Positions 25,927-38,370 of a stretch of DNA of 58,128 nucleotides are shown here, piece by piece. Origin of the DNA: Myxococcaceae bacterium. Lineage in GTDB: Bacteria > Myxococcota > Myxococcia > Myxococcales > Myxococcaceae. Position numbers and translations under genes: made by a program. The stretch's first letter is position 1. Every line of letters starts with the position of its first letter. The DNA is taken from positions 1 to 58,128 of the forward strand of contig JAIBBQ010000017.1 of NCBI GenBank assembly GCA_019694595.1. Reading direction: 5' to 3'. Under the pieces are notes generated by a model. It had not been told where the DNA came from and did not search any database. It saw nothing but the letters and a program-made list of their open reading frames with translations.

Positions 25927-27332
25927 GCGCGTCCGACTCGCTGACGTTCTTCGGCATCACCGGGGATCTCGCCTACAAGAAGATCTTCCCCGCGCTGCAC
26001 GCGCTCGCCCGGCGCGGCCGCCTCAACATCCCGGTCGTCGGCGTGGCGTCGTCGGAGCAGACGGTGGCTGGCCTGCTCGAGCGCGCGCGCAAGAGCATCA
26101 GCGAGCAGGGCACGCTCGACGAGGCGGCGTTCGCCATCATCGCCAAGCGGCTCAAGTACGTGCGCGGCGACTACCAGAAGCCCGAGACGTACGACCGCAT
26201 CCGCACCGAGATCGAAGGCGCGCAGCGGCCGCTCCACTACCTGGCGATTCCTCCGTCGCTCTTCCAGAACGTGGTCGAAGGGCTCGGGCGGGTGGGGCTC
26301 ACCCAGCAGGGGCGGGTGGTGCTCGAGAAGCCCTTCGGCCGCAGCCTGGCTTCGGCGCGCGAGCTGAACGACGTGCTCTTCGCCCGCTTCCACGAGAAGT
26401 CGATCTTCCGCATCGACCACTACCTGGGGAAGGAAGCGGTCCAGAACGTCCTCTACTTCCGGTTCGCCAACGCCTTCCTCGAGCCGGTGTGGAACCGCCA
26501 CCACGTGGACTCGGTGCAGATCACCATGGCCGAGAAGTTCGGCGTGGGCACCCGCGGCAAGTTCTACGAGGAGACCGGCATCATCCGCGACGTGATCCAG
26601 AACCACCTGCTGCAGGTGATCGCGTTCCTGGCGATGGAGGCTCCGACCTCGGCCTACGCCGACGCGATCCGCGACGGGCAGGCGAGCGTGCTGCGCTCCA
26701 TCCGCCCGCTCAACGAGGAGCACCTGGTGCTGGGGCAGTACCGCGGCTACCGCGACGAGGTCGGCGTCGCCAAGAGCAGCCGGGTGCCCACCTACGCCGC
26801 GATGCGGCTGGAGATCGACTCCTGGCGCTGGGCGGGCGTGCCCTTCTTCATCCGCGCCGGGAAGATGCTGCGCAACACGTGCACCGAGGTGCTGGTGAAG
26901 TTCAAGCCCACGCCCCGGGTGGTCTTCCAGGAACCGTTCCCGTCGAGCGCGGGCAACTGGGTGCGCTTCCGGCTCGGGCCCGAAGTGCAGATCGGCATCG
27001 GCGCGCGGGCCAAGCGCGCGGGCGAGAAGATGGCCGGCGAGAACACCGAGCTGCTCCTGGTCCGCAGCAAGCAGACCGACGAGATGGACGCCTACGAGCG
27101 CCTGCTCGGCGACGCGATGAACGGCGACCCCACGCTCTTCGCCCGCCAGGACGCGGTGGAAGCGGAGTGGAAGGTGACCGACCCGCTGCTCGACCTGCCG
27201 GTGGAGCCGCTGCCCTACGAGCCCGGCACCTGGGGCCCGTCGGAGGCCGACCTGCTCACCCAGGTCTCCGGTGGCTGGAACAACCCGCCCGAGGCCGCGC
27301 CTCCGCCGCCCAAGCCGTCGGCGCCCCGCTAG
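25923..27332 (+). CDS. zwf: Glucose-6-phosphate 1-dehydrogenase
   Basis: 469 residues with the coenzyme motif [16 protein letters not shown] and the substrate/catalytic motif [18 protein letters not shown] and a C-terminal half typical of G6PD are also present. It makes 6-phosphogluconolactone and NAD(P)H, feeding pgl and gnd encoded just upstream. The GTG start overlaps the gnd stop as GTGA. Its TAG stop shares the four bases CTAG with the stop of the convergent PhyH gene. Length is near the 480-500 norm. Confidence 0.94.
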   Translation: MSASDSLTFFGITGDLAYKKIFPALHALARRGRLNIPVVGVASSEQTVAGLLERARKSISEQGTLDEAAFAIIAKRLKYVRGDYQKPETYDRIRTEIEGAQRPLHYLAIPPSLFQNVVEGLGRVGLTQQGRVVLEKPFGRSLASARELNDVLFARFHEKSIFRIDHYLGKEAVQNVLYFRFANAFLEPVWNRHHVDSVQITMAEKFGVGTRGKFYEETGIIRDVIQNHLLQVIAFLAMEAPTSAYADAIRDGQASVLRSIRPLNEEHLVLGQYRGYRDEVGVAKSSRVPTYAAMRLEIDSWRWAGVPFFIRAGKMLRNTCTEVLVKFKPTPRVVFQEPFPSSAGNWVRFRLGPEVQIGIGARAKRAGEKMAGENTELLLVRSKQTDEMDAYERLLGDAMNGDPTLFARQDAVEAEWKVTDPLLDLPVEPLPYEPGTWGPSEADLLTQVSGGWNNPPEAAPPPPKPSAPR

Positions 27333-28120
27333 GTCCGGCGGAAGACGGGCACGAAGACGCGCGGGGCCTTGCGCTTGCGCAGGCAGCGGACCTGCGCGCT
27401 CATGAAGCACACCGAGAAGCCGCGGCGGCGCAGGCCCGGCCGGCCGCGGCCCGAGCGGTGCCAGACCGCGTTGTGGAGCAGGAGGCCTTCGCCCGCGGCG
27501 CAGGGGAGCGGCACCACCTTCGCTTCGGCGCCCGCGCGCGCGACCTGGTCGTCGGGCACCACGCCGCCGAGCGGCGTCGCCAGCCCCCCGAGGTGGGTGC
27601 CGGGCACGGCCTCGAGGCAGCCGCCGCCTTCGGGGGCGTCGTCGAGCGCGGTCCAGATCTGCAGCTCGGGCTCGGCGCTCAGCCCCCAGAGCTTGCCCCC
27701 GTCCTGGTGGAAGGGGACCTCGCTGCCGCCGCGCTGGCCCTTGTGGAAGAGGATCGCGCGGTAGATGACGACGTCGCCGTCGATGCGCGCGCGCGCGATG
27801 CGCTCGAAGAGCGGGTTCTCGATCCACGCCTTGAAGAGCGGGTCGAGCTCGAGCTTCTCGAGCTTGCGGTAGTCGAGCGACGGGCCCTGCCAGCCCAGGC
27901 CCAGCGGCGCGTCGACGTAGCGGCCCGACGGCGCGTCCATCTGGAAGAACATGCCGGGGTAGCTGACCTCGCCGAGCATCAGCGCGTCGGCGCGCGCTCT
28001 CAGCGCTTCCAGCCCGTCTGCGCCGAGGATCGGGCCCAGCCGTGCGAAGCCGTCGCGCTGCAGCTGCGCGAGCGGCGCGGTGAGGTCGAGGCCGGCGGCG
28101 GCGGGCGCGAGCAGGTTCAC
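27329..28120 (-). CDS. Phytanoyl-CoA dioxygenase (PhyH)-family Fe(II)/2-oxoglutarate oxygenase
   Basis: 263 residues. The iron-binding facial triad is visible as HQD (138-140) and a distal His (H216 or H221 in [12 protein letters not shown]), with Arg residues after it that can bind 2-oxoglutarate. [15 protein letters not shown] is typical of the family. Members hydroxylate lipids or small molecules, and the substrate is unknown. The GTG start overlaps the aldo/keto reductase stop as GTGA, so it is the last gene of the probable metH operon. It is convergent with zwf, sharing CTAG. Confidence 0.82.
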   Translation of the reverse strand: MNLLAPAAAGLDLTAPLAQLQRDGFARLGPILGADGLEALRARADALMLGEVSYPGMFFQMDAPSGRYVDAPLGLGWQGPSLDYRKLEKLELDPLFKAWIENPLFERIARARIDGDVVIYRAILFHKGQRGGSEVPFHQDGGKLWGLSAEPELQIWTALDDAPEGGGCLEAVPGTHLGGLATPLGGVVPDDQVARAGAEAKVVPLPCAAGEGLLLHNAVWHRSGRGRPGLRRRGFSVCFMSAQVRCLRKRKAPRVFVPVFRRT

Positions 28121-29028
28121 CGCGCGTACCGGGCGTCGGTGCCCACGTGGTCCCGGTGGAGTTCGTCGATCGCCGCGCGCACGGTCGGCTCGAGCCTCAG
28201 GGCGCACCCGTCGACGGCCGCGTCGAGGTGGGCGACCGTCGCCGGCCCGCACACCACCGCGTCGACGCCGGGGGTGCCCGCGCAGAAGGCGTACGCGAGC
28301 GCCACGGGCTCGAGGCCGTGCTCGCGGGCCAGCGTCCGGAAGGCGGCCGCCAGCCGGAGCATCGGCTTCGACCAGAAGCGCCGCCGGTAGAGGCCGTTCG
28401 ACTCGAAGCGGGACCCCTTGGGAATCGCCGCCGCCTCGTCGAGCTCCCGCGCGAGGAGCCCCGCGGCGAGCGGGTTGAACACCGAGGTCTCGATGGGGTG
28501 GGCCGCCGCGAAGCGGAAGTACTCCACGTCGAGCTGGCGGATGAGCAGGTTGTAGAGCACCTGCGAGGCCTTGGGCCCCGGCAGGCCGAGCCGGGCGCAC
28601 GTCTGGCTCAGCTCGAGGATCTGCCACGACGCGTGGTTCGACACGCCCCAGGCCTTCGCCTTGCCCGACGCCAGCACCGCGGCGATGCCTTCGAGCGTGG
28701 CCTCGATGGGCGTCGCCGGGTCGGGCGCGTGGAGCAGGTAGAGGTCGACCGAGTCCACCCCGAGCCGCCCGAGGCTCTCGTCGAGCGCGGCCACCACCCG
28801 CGCGCGGCCCAGGCCTTCCTTCTTCCAGAGGCCGACCTTGGTGGTGAGGTGCGCCTGGGCCTTCCGTGGCCCCAGCGCCGCGCCCAGCACCCGCTCGGCT
28901 TCGCCGTCGTTGTAGAGGTTGGCGGTGTCGAAGCGGGTGACGCCGCGCTCCAGCGCGCGCTGCACCAGGCGCTCGGCTTCGGCCCGCGGCGCGCGGGTCC
29001 CGAAGTTCATGGTACCGACGGTGAGCAT
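28117..29028 (-). CDS. Aldo/keto reductase
   Basis: 303 residues of the AKR TIM barrel. The catalytic tetrad is visible: Asp and Tyr in FDTANLYNDGEAE, Lys in LTTKVG and His in LYLLHAPDP. The C-terminal region binds NADPH in this family. The ATG lies 12 bp after the metH C-terminal gene and its stop overlaps the PhyH start. Substrate is not evident. Placement in a methionine-cycle operon might be read-through rather than a functional link. Confidence 0.85.
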   Translation of the reverse strand: MLTVGTMNFGTRAPRAEAERLVQRALERGVTRFDTANLYNDGEAERVLGAALGPRKAQAHLTTKVGLWKKEGLGRARVVAALDESLGRLGVDSVDLYLLHAPDPATPIEATLEGIAAVLASGKAKAWGVSNHASWQILELSQTCARLGLPGPKASQVLYNLLIRQLDVEYFRFAAAHPIETSVFNPLAAGLLARELDEAAAIPKGSRFESNGLYRRRFWSKPMLRLAAAFRTLAREHGLEPVALAYAFCAGTPGVDAVVCGPATVAHLDAAVDGCALRLEPTVRAAIDELHRDHVGTDARYAR

Positions 29029-29040
29029 GCCCGCCGGCTT

Positions 29041-31733
<2,693 letters not shown>

Positions 31734-31737
<4 letters not shown>

Positions 31738-32795
31738 CGAACCTCCAGGGGCTCGAGGCCCGACAGCCGCATCACGGGGGCGGCCGGCGGGCGCCGGCGC
31801 GGCGGCAGGCCCTTCACCGCGGCGGCGATGGCGGCGATGTGCTCGGGCGTCGAGCCACAGCAGCCGCCCACCAGGTTGAGCCACCCCTGGCGCGCGAAGT
31901 CGCCCAGCACCCGCGCCATGTCCGCCGGCGTCTCGTCGTAGCCGCCGAAGGCGTTGGGGAGCCCGGCGTTGGGGTAGCAGCTGACGTGGAACTCGCACAG
32001 GCGCGAGAGCTCTTCCATGTACGGGCGCATCTCCTTGCCGCCGAGCGCGCAGTTGATGCCCACGCTGAACGGCTTCGCGTGGCGGATCGAGTTGTAGAAC
32101 GCGCTCAGGGTCTGGCCCGACAGCGTGCGGCCGGACGCGTCGGTGATGGTGACCGAGACCATCACCGGCACGCGGCGCCCGCGTTCCTCGAAGACGTCTT
32201 CGATGGCGAAGAGCGCGGCCTTGGCGTTGAGGGTGTCGAAGATGGTCTCGACCAGCAGCAAGTCGACGCCGGCGGCGAGCAGGGCGCGGACCTGCTCGGT
32301 GTAGGCCGCGACCACCTGGTCCCACGTCACCGCGCGGTACTCGGGCCGGTTGACGTCGGGCGAGAGCGACAGGGTGCGGTTGAGCGGGCCGATCGCTCCG
32401 GCGACGTAGCAGCGGCGCCCCGGGGTCTTCGCCTCGGCCGCGACCGCCGCGCGGCGCGCGCAGCCCACCGCCGCGGTGTTGAGCTCGGCGACGATACTCT
32501 CGAGCCCGTAATCGGCCTGGCCGATGCTGGTGGAGCTGAAGGTGTTGGTCTCCGCGATGTCCGCGCCGGCGGCGAAGTAGCGGGCGTGGATGTCCTCGAT
32601 GACCTCTGGCTTGGTGAGGCAGATCAGGTCGTTGTTGCCCTTGAGGTCCTTGGGGTGGGCCTTGAAGCGCGCGCCCCGGAAGTCGGCCTCGGTGAGCCGG
32701 TAGGTCTGCACCATGGAGCCCATGGCGCCGTCGATGATCAGGATGCGCTGCTGCACCAGCGCCTCGAGCTCGGCACAGCTCTTCTCGTCGATCAT
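31734..32795 (-). CDS. metH: Methionine synthase MetH, N-terminal homocysteine-binding polypeptide
   Basis: 353 residues of the homocysteine S-methyltransferase barrel. It opens with the typical [14 protein letters not shown]. The three zinc-ligating cysteines are visible in GINCALGG and [10 protein letters not shown]. It activates homocysteine for methylation by the cobalamin-bearing subunit encoded next. Its ATG overlaps the stop of the ArsR-methyltransferase gene as ATGA, and its stop overlaps the downstream metH start as ATGA. The three genes are therefore tightly coupled. Confidence 0.95.
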
Positions 32796-33733
32796 GTCGG
32801 TCGCCTCTCGAGTGAAGTCCGGGGTCGGGCCCGCGCACCGGCGCGTCGCACGCCGGTCAGCAGGAAGGCCTTGAAGGGGGAATCGACCGAGCGCGGAGCG
32901 TCGGCCTCGGTCAGCTGCTCGAGGCCCACGGCTTCCATCGCGGCCTTGAGCGCCTGGGGCTCGAACCCCAGCACCTGGTGGCCGAGGCGGGACTTCACCC
33001 AGGTCTCCTGGTGCGGCAGCAGCTCGAGCACCACCAGCTTGCCCTGGGGCTTGAGGAGCCGCGCCGCCTCGGCGAGCACCCGCTTGGGGTCGGCGACGTG
33101 GTGCAGGCTCTGGCTGAGCACCACCAGGTCGGTCTCGCCGGTGCCCAGCGGGAGCGAGGTGAGGTCGGCCTGCAGGAAGGTGAGGTTCGAGACGCCTTCG
33201 CGGGCGGCGCGCGCACGCGCCTGCGCCAGGGCGTCGGCGCTGTGATCGATGGCCGTCACCCGGCGGGCCCACCGCGCCAGCTCGACCGAGAGCACGCCGG
33301 TGCCACAGCCGAAGTCGACCGCGTCGAGCGGCGGCAGCAGCCGGCCGAGCGCCGCGGCCCACAGGCGCCACGACTGACCGGGCTCGAGCAGCCGCTCGTT
33401 GAGCGTGTGCACGTCTTCGCGGCGGCGCAGCAGCTCGGTGAGCCGTGCCTGATCGCCGTGCTCGTCCTCGGCCTGGCGGGCGAGCACCACCAGCGGCCAC
33501 AGGGCGTGCTGGGCGTCGATCGCCAGCGAGTAATAGGTGAAGCCCGACAGGCGCTCCTCGCCCACGAGCCCGGCGGCCTTGAGCTTGGCGAGGTGATGGG
33601 AGACCGACGACTGCGCCACCCCCACCACCGAGACGACCTCGGACACGTTGAGGCGCGTGTCGGCCAGCAGCCGCAAGATGCGCAGCCGCGTGGAATCGCC
33701 CAGCACCCGGAAGGCTTCGCTCACCGCGCTCAT
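32792..33733 (-). CDS. ArsR-family regulator fused to SAM-dependent methyltransferase (likely metH-operon regulator)
   Basis: 313 residues. Residues 1-95 form an ArsR winged helix ([37 protein letters not shown]). Residues about 120-290 form a class I methyltransferase ([14 protein letters not shown] motif [19 protein letters not shown]). There are no Cys pairs for metal sensing in the DNA-binding part. Such fusions are known beside methionine-cycle genes and are thought to sense SAM/SAH (SahR-like regulators). That role fits its place as first gene of the metH operon. An inverted repeat overlapping a promoter-like element lies 5 bp upstream of the start, suggesting autorepression. Whether the methyltransferase is catalytic cannot be told. 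Confidence 0.85.
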   Translation of the reverse strand: MSAVSEAFRVLGDSTRLRILRLLADTRLNVSEVVSVVGVAQSSVSHHLAKLKAAGLVGEERLSGFTYYSLAIDAQHALWPLVVLARQAEDEHGDQARLTELLRRREDVHTLNERLLEPGQSWRLWAAALGRLLPPLDAVDFGCGTGVLSVELARWARRVTAIDHSADALAQARARAAREGVSNLTFLQADLTSLPLGTGETDLVVLSQSLHHVADPKRVLAEAARLLKPQGKLVVLELLPHQETWVKSRLGHQVLGFEPQALKAAMEAVGLEQLTEADAPRSVDSPFKAFLLTGVRRAGARARPRTSLERRPT

Positions 33734-33737
33734 TTCG

Positions 33738-33773
33738 CCAGATGTTCATATGTCGATTTGGCATCTGGTGCAA
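33738..33773 (-). promoter_or_regulatory. Promoter-like element and operator dyad of the arsR-metH operon
   Basis: On the minus strand TTGCAC (33773-33768) and TATGAA (33750-33745) are 17 bp apart, a reasonable sigma-70-type promoter. A perfect inverted repeat CCAGATG (33762-33768 read on minus) and CATCTGG (33738-33744) with a 17-bp spacer encloses the -10 region. The predicted transcript would begin about 5 bases before the ATG at 33733, i.e. almost leaderless. A bound ArsR dimer here would block polymerase. Confidence 0.5.
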
Positions 33774-33799
33774 GCCGGCGCCCCCCCCGGGGGCTGGCC

Positions 33800-35002
33800 T
33801 CACCCCTCGCCGTAGACCGGGAGCTGCAGCCAGGCGCCGGCCTCGATCTGGTTCGGGTCGGGCATGGGGTTCAGCGCCAGGATGTCGGCGAGCACCTGCT
33901 CCGGGCTCGGCGTGCCGCCGTGCTGCTGGCTGATGTTCCAGGCGAGGTCGCCGAGCGTGTCGCCCGGCTGGATCTGGTACGGCTCGCTCGTGGGGGCCGC
34001 GGCCTCGGTGCCGGCGTCGGCGCCTTCGGGGGGCGCGGACTGCGCGGTGCCCGTCTCCTCCGGAGCCGGCCCTTCGGTGCCGTCGCCGGTCGGGGGCTCG
34101 GGCGGCGCCTCGGTCCCTCCGAGCGACATCGCCGACAGCGCGGCATCACGGGCCTTCGCGCCGATCTCCTGGAGCAGCGAGGCCTGGGTCGGCAGGTGGC
34201 GCCGTTCGAGCTCGGCGTTGAGGACCTGCAGGTGGCTCCCCAGCTTGGCGATCTCCTCGGACAGCGCCCTGGCCTGTTCGGGGTGCTCGGCGAGCTGCTT
34301 CACCGCCGCGTCGTACTGGGCCTGGACCTGGGCCTGCTCCGACTGCAGCGCGCCGTCGGACAGCCGGTGGGCGGCCAGGTGGTAGAGCAACAGCGGGGTC
34401 TTGGGGTCGTCGATCACCCGCTGCGCCTGTTCGCTGTGGACCGCGTCGAGCTTCGCCTGGAGCGCCTGCGCATCGGCCTCGTTGGTGTGCGGCCCGCTGC
34501 GCGCGTCGTCGATCGCCGCCTGCAGCCGCTCGGCCTCGGCGGCGAGCTGGGCGTCGCTGAGGGCAGGGAGCTTCTTCTCGTAGTCACCGAGCGGGAGCGC
34601 GGGGTCGGTCAGGGCGCGCCGCGCCTGCTCGGCCTCGATGAGCTTGAGCTTCCACGCGGCCTCGGCGGCCTTGGCCTGGTCCTGGTCGACGCCGGTGGTC
34701 GCTTCCTGCTGGCGCTCGGTCTGCTTGGCGGCCTCGGCGGCGAGCTCCTCGTCGCTCATGCCCGCGAGCGAGCGGGAGTACGCCACCTTCTCGAGGATGT
34801 CCTTGGCGTGGCCGGCGAGGGCGGGCTCGACCCCCAGCGGCCCGGGGAGCGGCCGCCGCTGGGCTTCGAACACCGACGCGTCGGGGCCGAGCACCGGCCG
34901 GGAGGGGACGGCCGCCGGCACCGGCGGCGTCGGCGGCGTCGGCGCGGCGCGCTGCGGGACCACCGGGGGAGGAACAACCAGCTTGGGGGCGATGCGGTTC
35001 AT
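33800..35002 (-). CDS. LysM-domain protein with helical middle, no signal peptide
   Basis: 400 residues. The N-terminal 45 residues are Pro/Val/Ala-rich with no hydrophobic signal. Residues about 60-290 are long charged helices with repeated '[14 protein letters not shown]' / '[13 protein letters not shown]' type units. Residues 295-345 are a Pro/Glu/Ala linker and 345-398 form a LysM peptidoglycan-binding domain ([20 protein letters not shown], then [22 protein letters not shown]). A wall-binding module without a Sec signal suggests export by another route or action after cell lysis. AAAGGAG precedes the ATG. A TTGACA box lies at 35100-35095 on the minus strand, but I see no good -10. Confidence 0.7.
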   Translation of the reverse strand: MNRIAPKLVVPPPVVPQRAAPTPPTPPVPAAVPSRPVLGPDASVFEAQRRPLPGPLGVEPALAGHAKDILEKVAYSRSLAGMSDEELAAEAAKQTERQQEATTGVDQDQAKAAEAAWKLKLIEAEQARRALTDPALPLGDYEKKLPALSDAQLAAEAERLQAAIDDARSGPHTNEADAQALQAKLDAVHSEQAQRVIDDPKTPLLLYHLAAHRLSDGALQSEQAQVQAQYDAAVKQLAEHPEQARALSEEIAKLGSHLQVLNAELERRHLPTQASLLQEIGAKARDAALSAMSLGGTEAPPEPPTGDGTEGPAPEETGTAQSAPPEGADAGTEAAAPTSEPYQIQPGDTLGDLAWNISQQHGGTPSPEQVLADILALNPMPDPNQIEAGAWLQLPVYGEG

Positions 35003-35109
35003 GGTGCGTCTCCTTTGTCGAGAAAGAGAGGCGCCCCGGCGGCACTTCCAAGCGCGCGAACGTCAGGAGATTTGGCACGGGTAGGGCGAGATGGTGTCAA
35101 ATCGAGGCC

Positions 35110-36642
35110 ATGCGGTTCCGGGGGCCACTCGCGCAGCGGGTCGTGCTGGGGCTGCTGCTGGCGTGCGTGCCGCGCTGGAGCGCCAGCGCCTTCGCGGCGA
35201 AGTTCGAGGTGGGGTCGGTCGCCAAGAGCGTCGACGCGGCGCCCTCCGTGCAGGTGGTGCCGCACGGCCTGGGCGAGACGCCGGTGGCCTTGCTCATCTG
35301 GTCCGACGGCCGGCGCGTCCAGACCATCGGCAACGAAGTGCAGCTCGGCATGGGGGTCTGCGACGGAACGACGTGTGCGAGCGCGGCGGTCGCGGTGGCG
35401 AACGGCGTCAGCCCGTCGAACAGCTCGCGGCGGATCGCGCCGGTCGCCCTCACGCTCGTGCAGCCGGGCGAGGTGGTGCGCGCGGAGGCGACGCTCTCCT
35501 CGTGGAACGCCACGTCCTTCACGCTCCAGTGGACCACCAACGACGCGCTGCCGGCGGAGCTGGAGTACCTGCTGATCTCCGGCCCCGAGGTGAAGGCCAA
35601 GGTGGTGCGCTGGGCGATGCCGGTCGACGCCGGGGTGCTCGAGGTGACCGGTGTCGGCTTCCAGCCGGACGTCGTCGTCTCGATGGACCTGGGCAGCTCG
35701 TCGTCGGTCTTCCCCGACCTGCGGCCCAGCGCGCACTTCGACTTCGGGGTCGCCGACCGCGGCGGCCACCAGTGGGTCACCGGCCTCTACGTTCAGGACA
35801 ACCAGACCGCGAGCAACTCGACCCGCTACCAGCGCACCGATTCGATGATCGGCGTGGCGCAGAGCAGCAACTTCTACATCCGGGCGGCGCTGGCCTCGAT
35901 GACGTCGGACGGGTTTCGTACCGACTTCGTGGCGCCGAGCGTCGCCGGGCCCGCGCAGGTGCTGACCCTGGCGCTGGGCGGCGTCTCGGCGCGCGCGGGG
36001 AGCTTCGCCAAGTCGATCGCCACCGCCCCCACGTCGCAGTCGGTGAGCGGCATGGGGTTCGCGCCGCGCGCGCTCCTGGTCGCGAGCTTCCAGTCTCCTG
36101 CGCGCACCACGGCCACGGCGAGCGCAGCGCTCGGGGTGGGGATCACCGACGGGGTGACGCAGGCCGCATTCGCGTTCCGCGACGTGGACGCTGCCAATCC
36201 GTCGAGCGCCATCCGCCAGCACCTCGAAGATCGGCTCTTGCTCTGCCTCGATCCGCTCAGCAGCGCGTCGAGCGCGGAGGCGGCACTGACGTCGCTCGAC
36301 CCCGACGGCTTCAGCGTGTCCTGGTCGGTGAACGACCAGCAACCGTCCGAGCAGGTCTACCTCGCGCTCGCGCCCTCCGCGGCTGGCGGGGGCGGTGGCA
36401 GCGGAGCCGGCGGTGGCAGCGGAGCGGGCGGTGGCAGCGGAGCGGGCGGAGGCGGCGCCAGCGCTTCCGGTGGCGGGAGTTCCGGCGGTGGTTCCAGCGG
36501 AGGAACCTCGGGCGGAGGCGACGGTTCCGGGCCGGCGGATCCGCTCGCGCTGCGCGTGGGCTGTGGCTGTTCTTCCCCGGGGCTGGCGTCGGTCGCGCTG
36601 CTCGGTGTCGCCGTGCTGCGACGGCGACGGCGGTCCAGTTGA
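35110..36642 (+). CDS. Secreted repeat protein with MYXO-CTERM-type tail
   Basis: 510 residues. Signal peptide (VVLGLLLACVPRWSASAFA), then two to three copies of a ~130-residue beta-rich unit. Compare KSVDAAPSVQVVPHGLGETP..ALLIWSDG near 40 with KSIATAPTSQSVSGMGFAPRALLVASF near 300; a third related unit starts EVTGVGFQPDVVVSMDLGS near 180. A Gly-Ser-rich linker (about 420-475) leads to VGCGCSS, a hydrophobic helix and RRRRR, the MYXO-CTERM sorting pattern for surface display. No catalytic motif is seen. A TTGGCAC at 35072 with GGGC at -12 spacing hints at sigma-54, but the match is weak. Confidence 0.72.
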   Translation: MRFRGPLAQRVVLGLLLACVPRWSASAFAAKFEVGSVAKSVDAAPSVQVVPHGLGETPVALLIWSDGRRVQTIGNEVQLGMGVCDGTTCASAAVAVANGVSPSNSSRRIAPVALTLVQPGEVVRAEATLSSWNATSFTLQWTTNDALPAELEYLLISGPEVKAKVVRWAMPVDAGVLEVTGVGFQPDVVVSMDLGSSSSVFPDLRPSAHFDFGVADRGGHQWVTGLYVQDNQTASNSTRYQRTDSMIGVAQSSNFYIRAALASMTSDGFRTDFVAPSVAGPAQVLTLALGGVSARAGSFAKSIATAPTSQSVSGMGFAPRALLVASFQSPARTTATASAALGVGITDGVTQAAFAFRDVDAANPSSAIRQHLEDRLLLCLDPLSSASSAEAALTSLDPDGFSVSWSVNDQQPSEQVYLALAPSAAGGGGGSGAGGGSGAGGGSGAGGGGASASGGGSSGGGSSGGTSGGGDGSGPADPLALRVGCGCSSPGLASVALLGVAVLRRRRRSS

Positions 36643-36675
36643 GCACCTCGAATTCGCGGAACTGGTCCTGGTACC

Positions 36676-36696
36676 GTGTCGTGCGCGGCGCGACAC
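36676..36696. repeat. Inverted repeat GTGTCG-N9-CGACAC
   Basis: Perfect 6-bp arms at 36676-36681 and 36691-36696 in the 88-bp gap between two co-oriented genes, 35 bp before the next start. It could be an operator for the downstream gene or a terminator for the upstream one. Confidence 0.35.
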
Positions 36697-36730
36697 AGAG
36701 CGTGTTCGCAGCACCAACTTCGGAGGTCAC

Positions 36731-37321
36731 GTGAGCATCAAGGCAATCAAGGCGTTCGACGCGGCGTGGTCGGCGGCACGCGATGGTGGAGAGCAGGGCT
36801 ACCGGGTCTCGTACGCGGAGTTCAAGACGGCGGTCGCCGAGCTCAAGAAGGACGGCGGCCGCATCAGCCGCGACGAGCTGCAGCACGTGGCGCAGACCAT
36901 CGCCGAGTCGCCGTACCTCACCGCGCCTGCGGCGAAGGAAGCGTTCTCGCTGCTCAAGACGCTGGGCACCAGCAAGCTCGACTCGGCGACCATCGACCTG
37001 ATGAAGGCCGAGTTCTCGATGCGCAACCGCGATCCGTTCAAGTACCTCGACCTGCCGGGGCGGCTGGTGAAGAACACCGCCGACCTCCCCGACGCCGTCG
37101 CGAAGTCGGTGACCACCACCCACGACGCCGACAGCGACGAGGACTGGGGCGAGATCGAGTGCCGCTCGGCCACGCTCGCCGGTCAGCCGGTGTACCTGGT
37201 CATGCACCGCGAGCTGGGTGGCAACCTCGACGCCCAGAAGCTCGAGATCTTCGCGCGCGACGGTCGCACGCTCGCCACCGGCGGCATCTGGGACGGCATG
37301 GCCGGTTTCATGTGGGACTGA
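36731..37321 (+). CDS. Hypothetical protein, mixed helical/beta, no signal peptide
   Basis: 196 residues starting at GTG 36731, which is preceded by GGAGG with 5-base spacing. The N-terminal ~115 residues are amphipathic helices (AIKAFDAAWSAARDG, SRDELQHVAQTIAESPYL). The C-terminal ~75 residues look beta-rich (WGEIECRSATLAGQPVYLVM, LEIFARDGRTLATGG). I recognise no family. It is probably cytoplasmic or exported by a non-Sec route. It is convergent with the NHL-like lipoprotein gene, 10 bp apart. Confidence 0.55.
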   Translation: MSIKAIKAFDAAWSAARDGGEQGYRVSYAEFKTAVAELKKDGGRISRDELQHVAQTIAESPYLTAPAAKEAFSLLKTLGTSKLDSATIDLMKAEFSMRNRDPFKYLDLPGRLVKNTADLPDAVAKSVTTTHDADSDEDWGEIECRSATLAGQPVYLVMHRELGGNLDAQKLEIFARDGRTLATGGIWDGMAGFMWD

Positions 37322-37331
37322 CGCTCGCCGC

Positions 37332-38291
37332 CTAGAGCGGGCAGAGCACGTCGATCGCCGAGGAGCGGCTCACGTAGACGTGACCGCTCTTCGGTTCGAT
37401 TGCGATGGCGCCCACTTCGCGGGAGCCGCCGAAGCCGAACTCGCCCAGGAAGCCCCCGGTCGGGCCGAGCTTCTGGATGCGAGAGACGTACGGGTCGTTC
37501 GCGTAGAGGTCGCCCTTGGCGTCGAGCGCCAGGCGCGACGGCCCCCAGACCACCACCGGGTCGGCGTTGTCGCCGTCGAAGCGGCCCTGGCCGGTGCCCT
37601 TGCCGCCGAGCAGCGCGAGCTGGGAGAACGTGGTGCCGTCGTAGACGCGGACGGCGTTGCTGCCCATGTCGGGCACCCAGAGCTTTCCGCGACCGTCGTT
37701 CACGGCCTGGCGCGGGAACTCGGCGCTGGCGCCGAAGCTGGCCACGAAGCCCCCGTCCGGCGTGTAGCGGTGCATCCCTTCGCCGGTGAGCACCAGCTCG
37801 CCCTTCGCGGTGATGCCCAGGCCGAAGAGCCTGGCCGACGAAGGCACGGTCCAGCGGCGCTGCAGGCTCCCGACCATGGTGTACGCGCTCACCCGGCAGT
37901 CGTCGGTCTGGGTCTGCGCTTCCAGCACGTAGAGGAGCCCCGCGCCGTCGAGCACCAGGTCGGTCGCGAAGCGGAGGTCGCCGCGGCCGAAGGTGGTGAG
38001 CACCGGGTGGCTGGGCGCCGGCCCGAGCACCGTGATCCACGAGGTGGACTCGCCGTCGGGCTGGTTGAGCACCACCAGCACACCTTCGGGCGTGAAGGCC
38101 ATGGCGCGGATGCCCGCGAAGGCGTCTGGCGAGGCGGGCACCGGCACGTGCACCTCGTCGGTGCGCGAGCGCATGCAGCCGTGATCGACCGCGCCGCCGC
38201 CGCTGCCGCCGCCGCTGCCGCTCGAACCGGTCCGCAGGCCTCCGCAGGCGAGGAGGCTGAAGGCGAACAACCCGGGGCAGAGCCAGCGCAC
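37332..38291 (-). CDS. Beta-propeller (NHL-like) lipoprotein
   Basis: 319 residues. The GTG at 38291 opens a lipoprotein signal (LFAFSLLAC, Cys16); a longer frame to 38381 would overlap the divergent gene. After a Gly-Ser linker there are about six repeats of propeller type (AMAFTPEGVLVVLNQPDG, ATDLVLDGAGLLYVLEAQ, LALDAKGDLYANDPYVSRIQ, AIAIEPKSGHVYVS), matching NHL/SGL-type blades. It is a surface or periplasmic ligand-binding or enzyme scaffold; function is not evident. Confidence 0.7.
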   Translation of the reverse strand: MRWLCPGLFAFSLLACGGLRTGSSGSGGGSGGGAVDHGCMRSRTDEVHVPVPASPDAFAGIRAMAFTPEGVLVVLNQPDGESTSWITVLGPAPSHPVLTTFGRGDLRFATDLVLDGAGLLYVLEAQTQTDDCRVSAYTMVGSLQRRWTVPSSARLFGLGITAKGELVLTGEGMHRYTPDGGFVASFGASAEFPRQAVNDGRGKLWVPDMGSNAVRVYDGTTFSQLALLGGKGTGQGRFDGDNADPVVVWGPSRLALDAKGDLYANDPYVSRIQKLGPTGGFLGEFGFGGSREVGAIAIEPKSGHVYVSRSSAIDVLCPL

Positions 38292-38370
38292 GAGGGGGCT
38301 TGTAGCGACGGTCGTGGCCGGTGCGCAAACCGCGTTGAGGCGCAGCGGGCGCTGGGCTACGAGCACGGGC

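Noticed and set aside
33734-33800. A SAM/SAH or cobalamin riboswitch before the metH operon
   Set aside because: The predicted start site is about 5 bases before the first start codon, and the 66-bp gap has no conserved riboswitch core. A protein operator explains it better.
35072-35087. Sigma-54-like TTGGCAC with GGGC at -12 spacing before the MYXO-CTERM repeat protein
   Set aside because: Only the invariant GC of the -12 box is kept and no enhancer-like dyad lies upstream, so it is too weak to list as a promoter.
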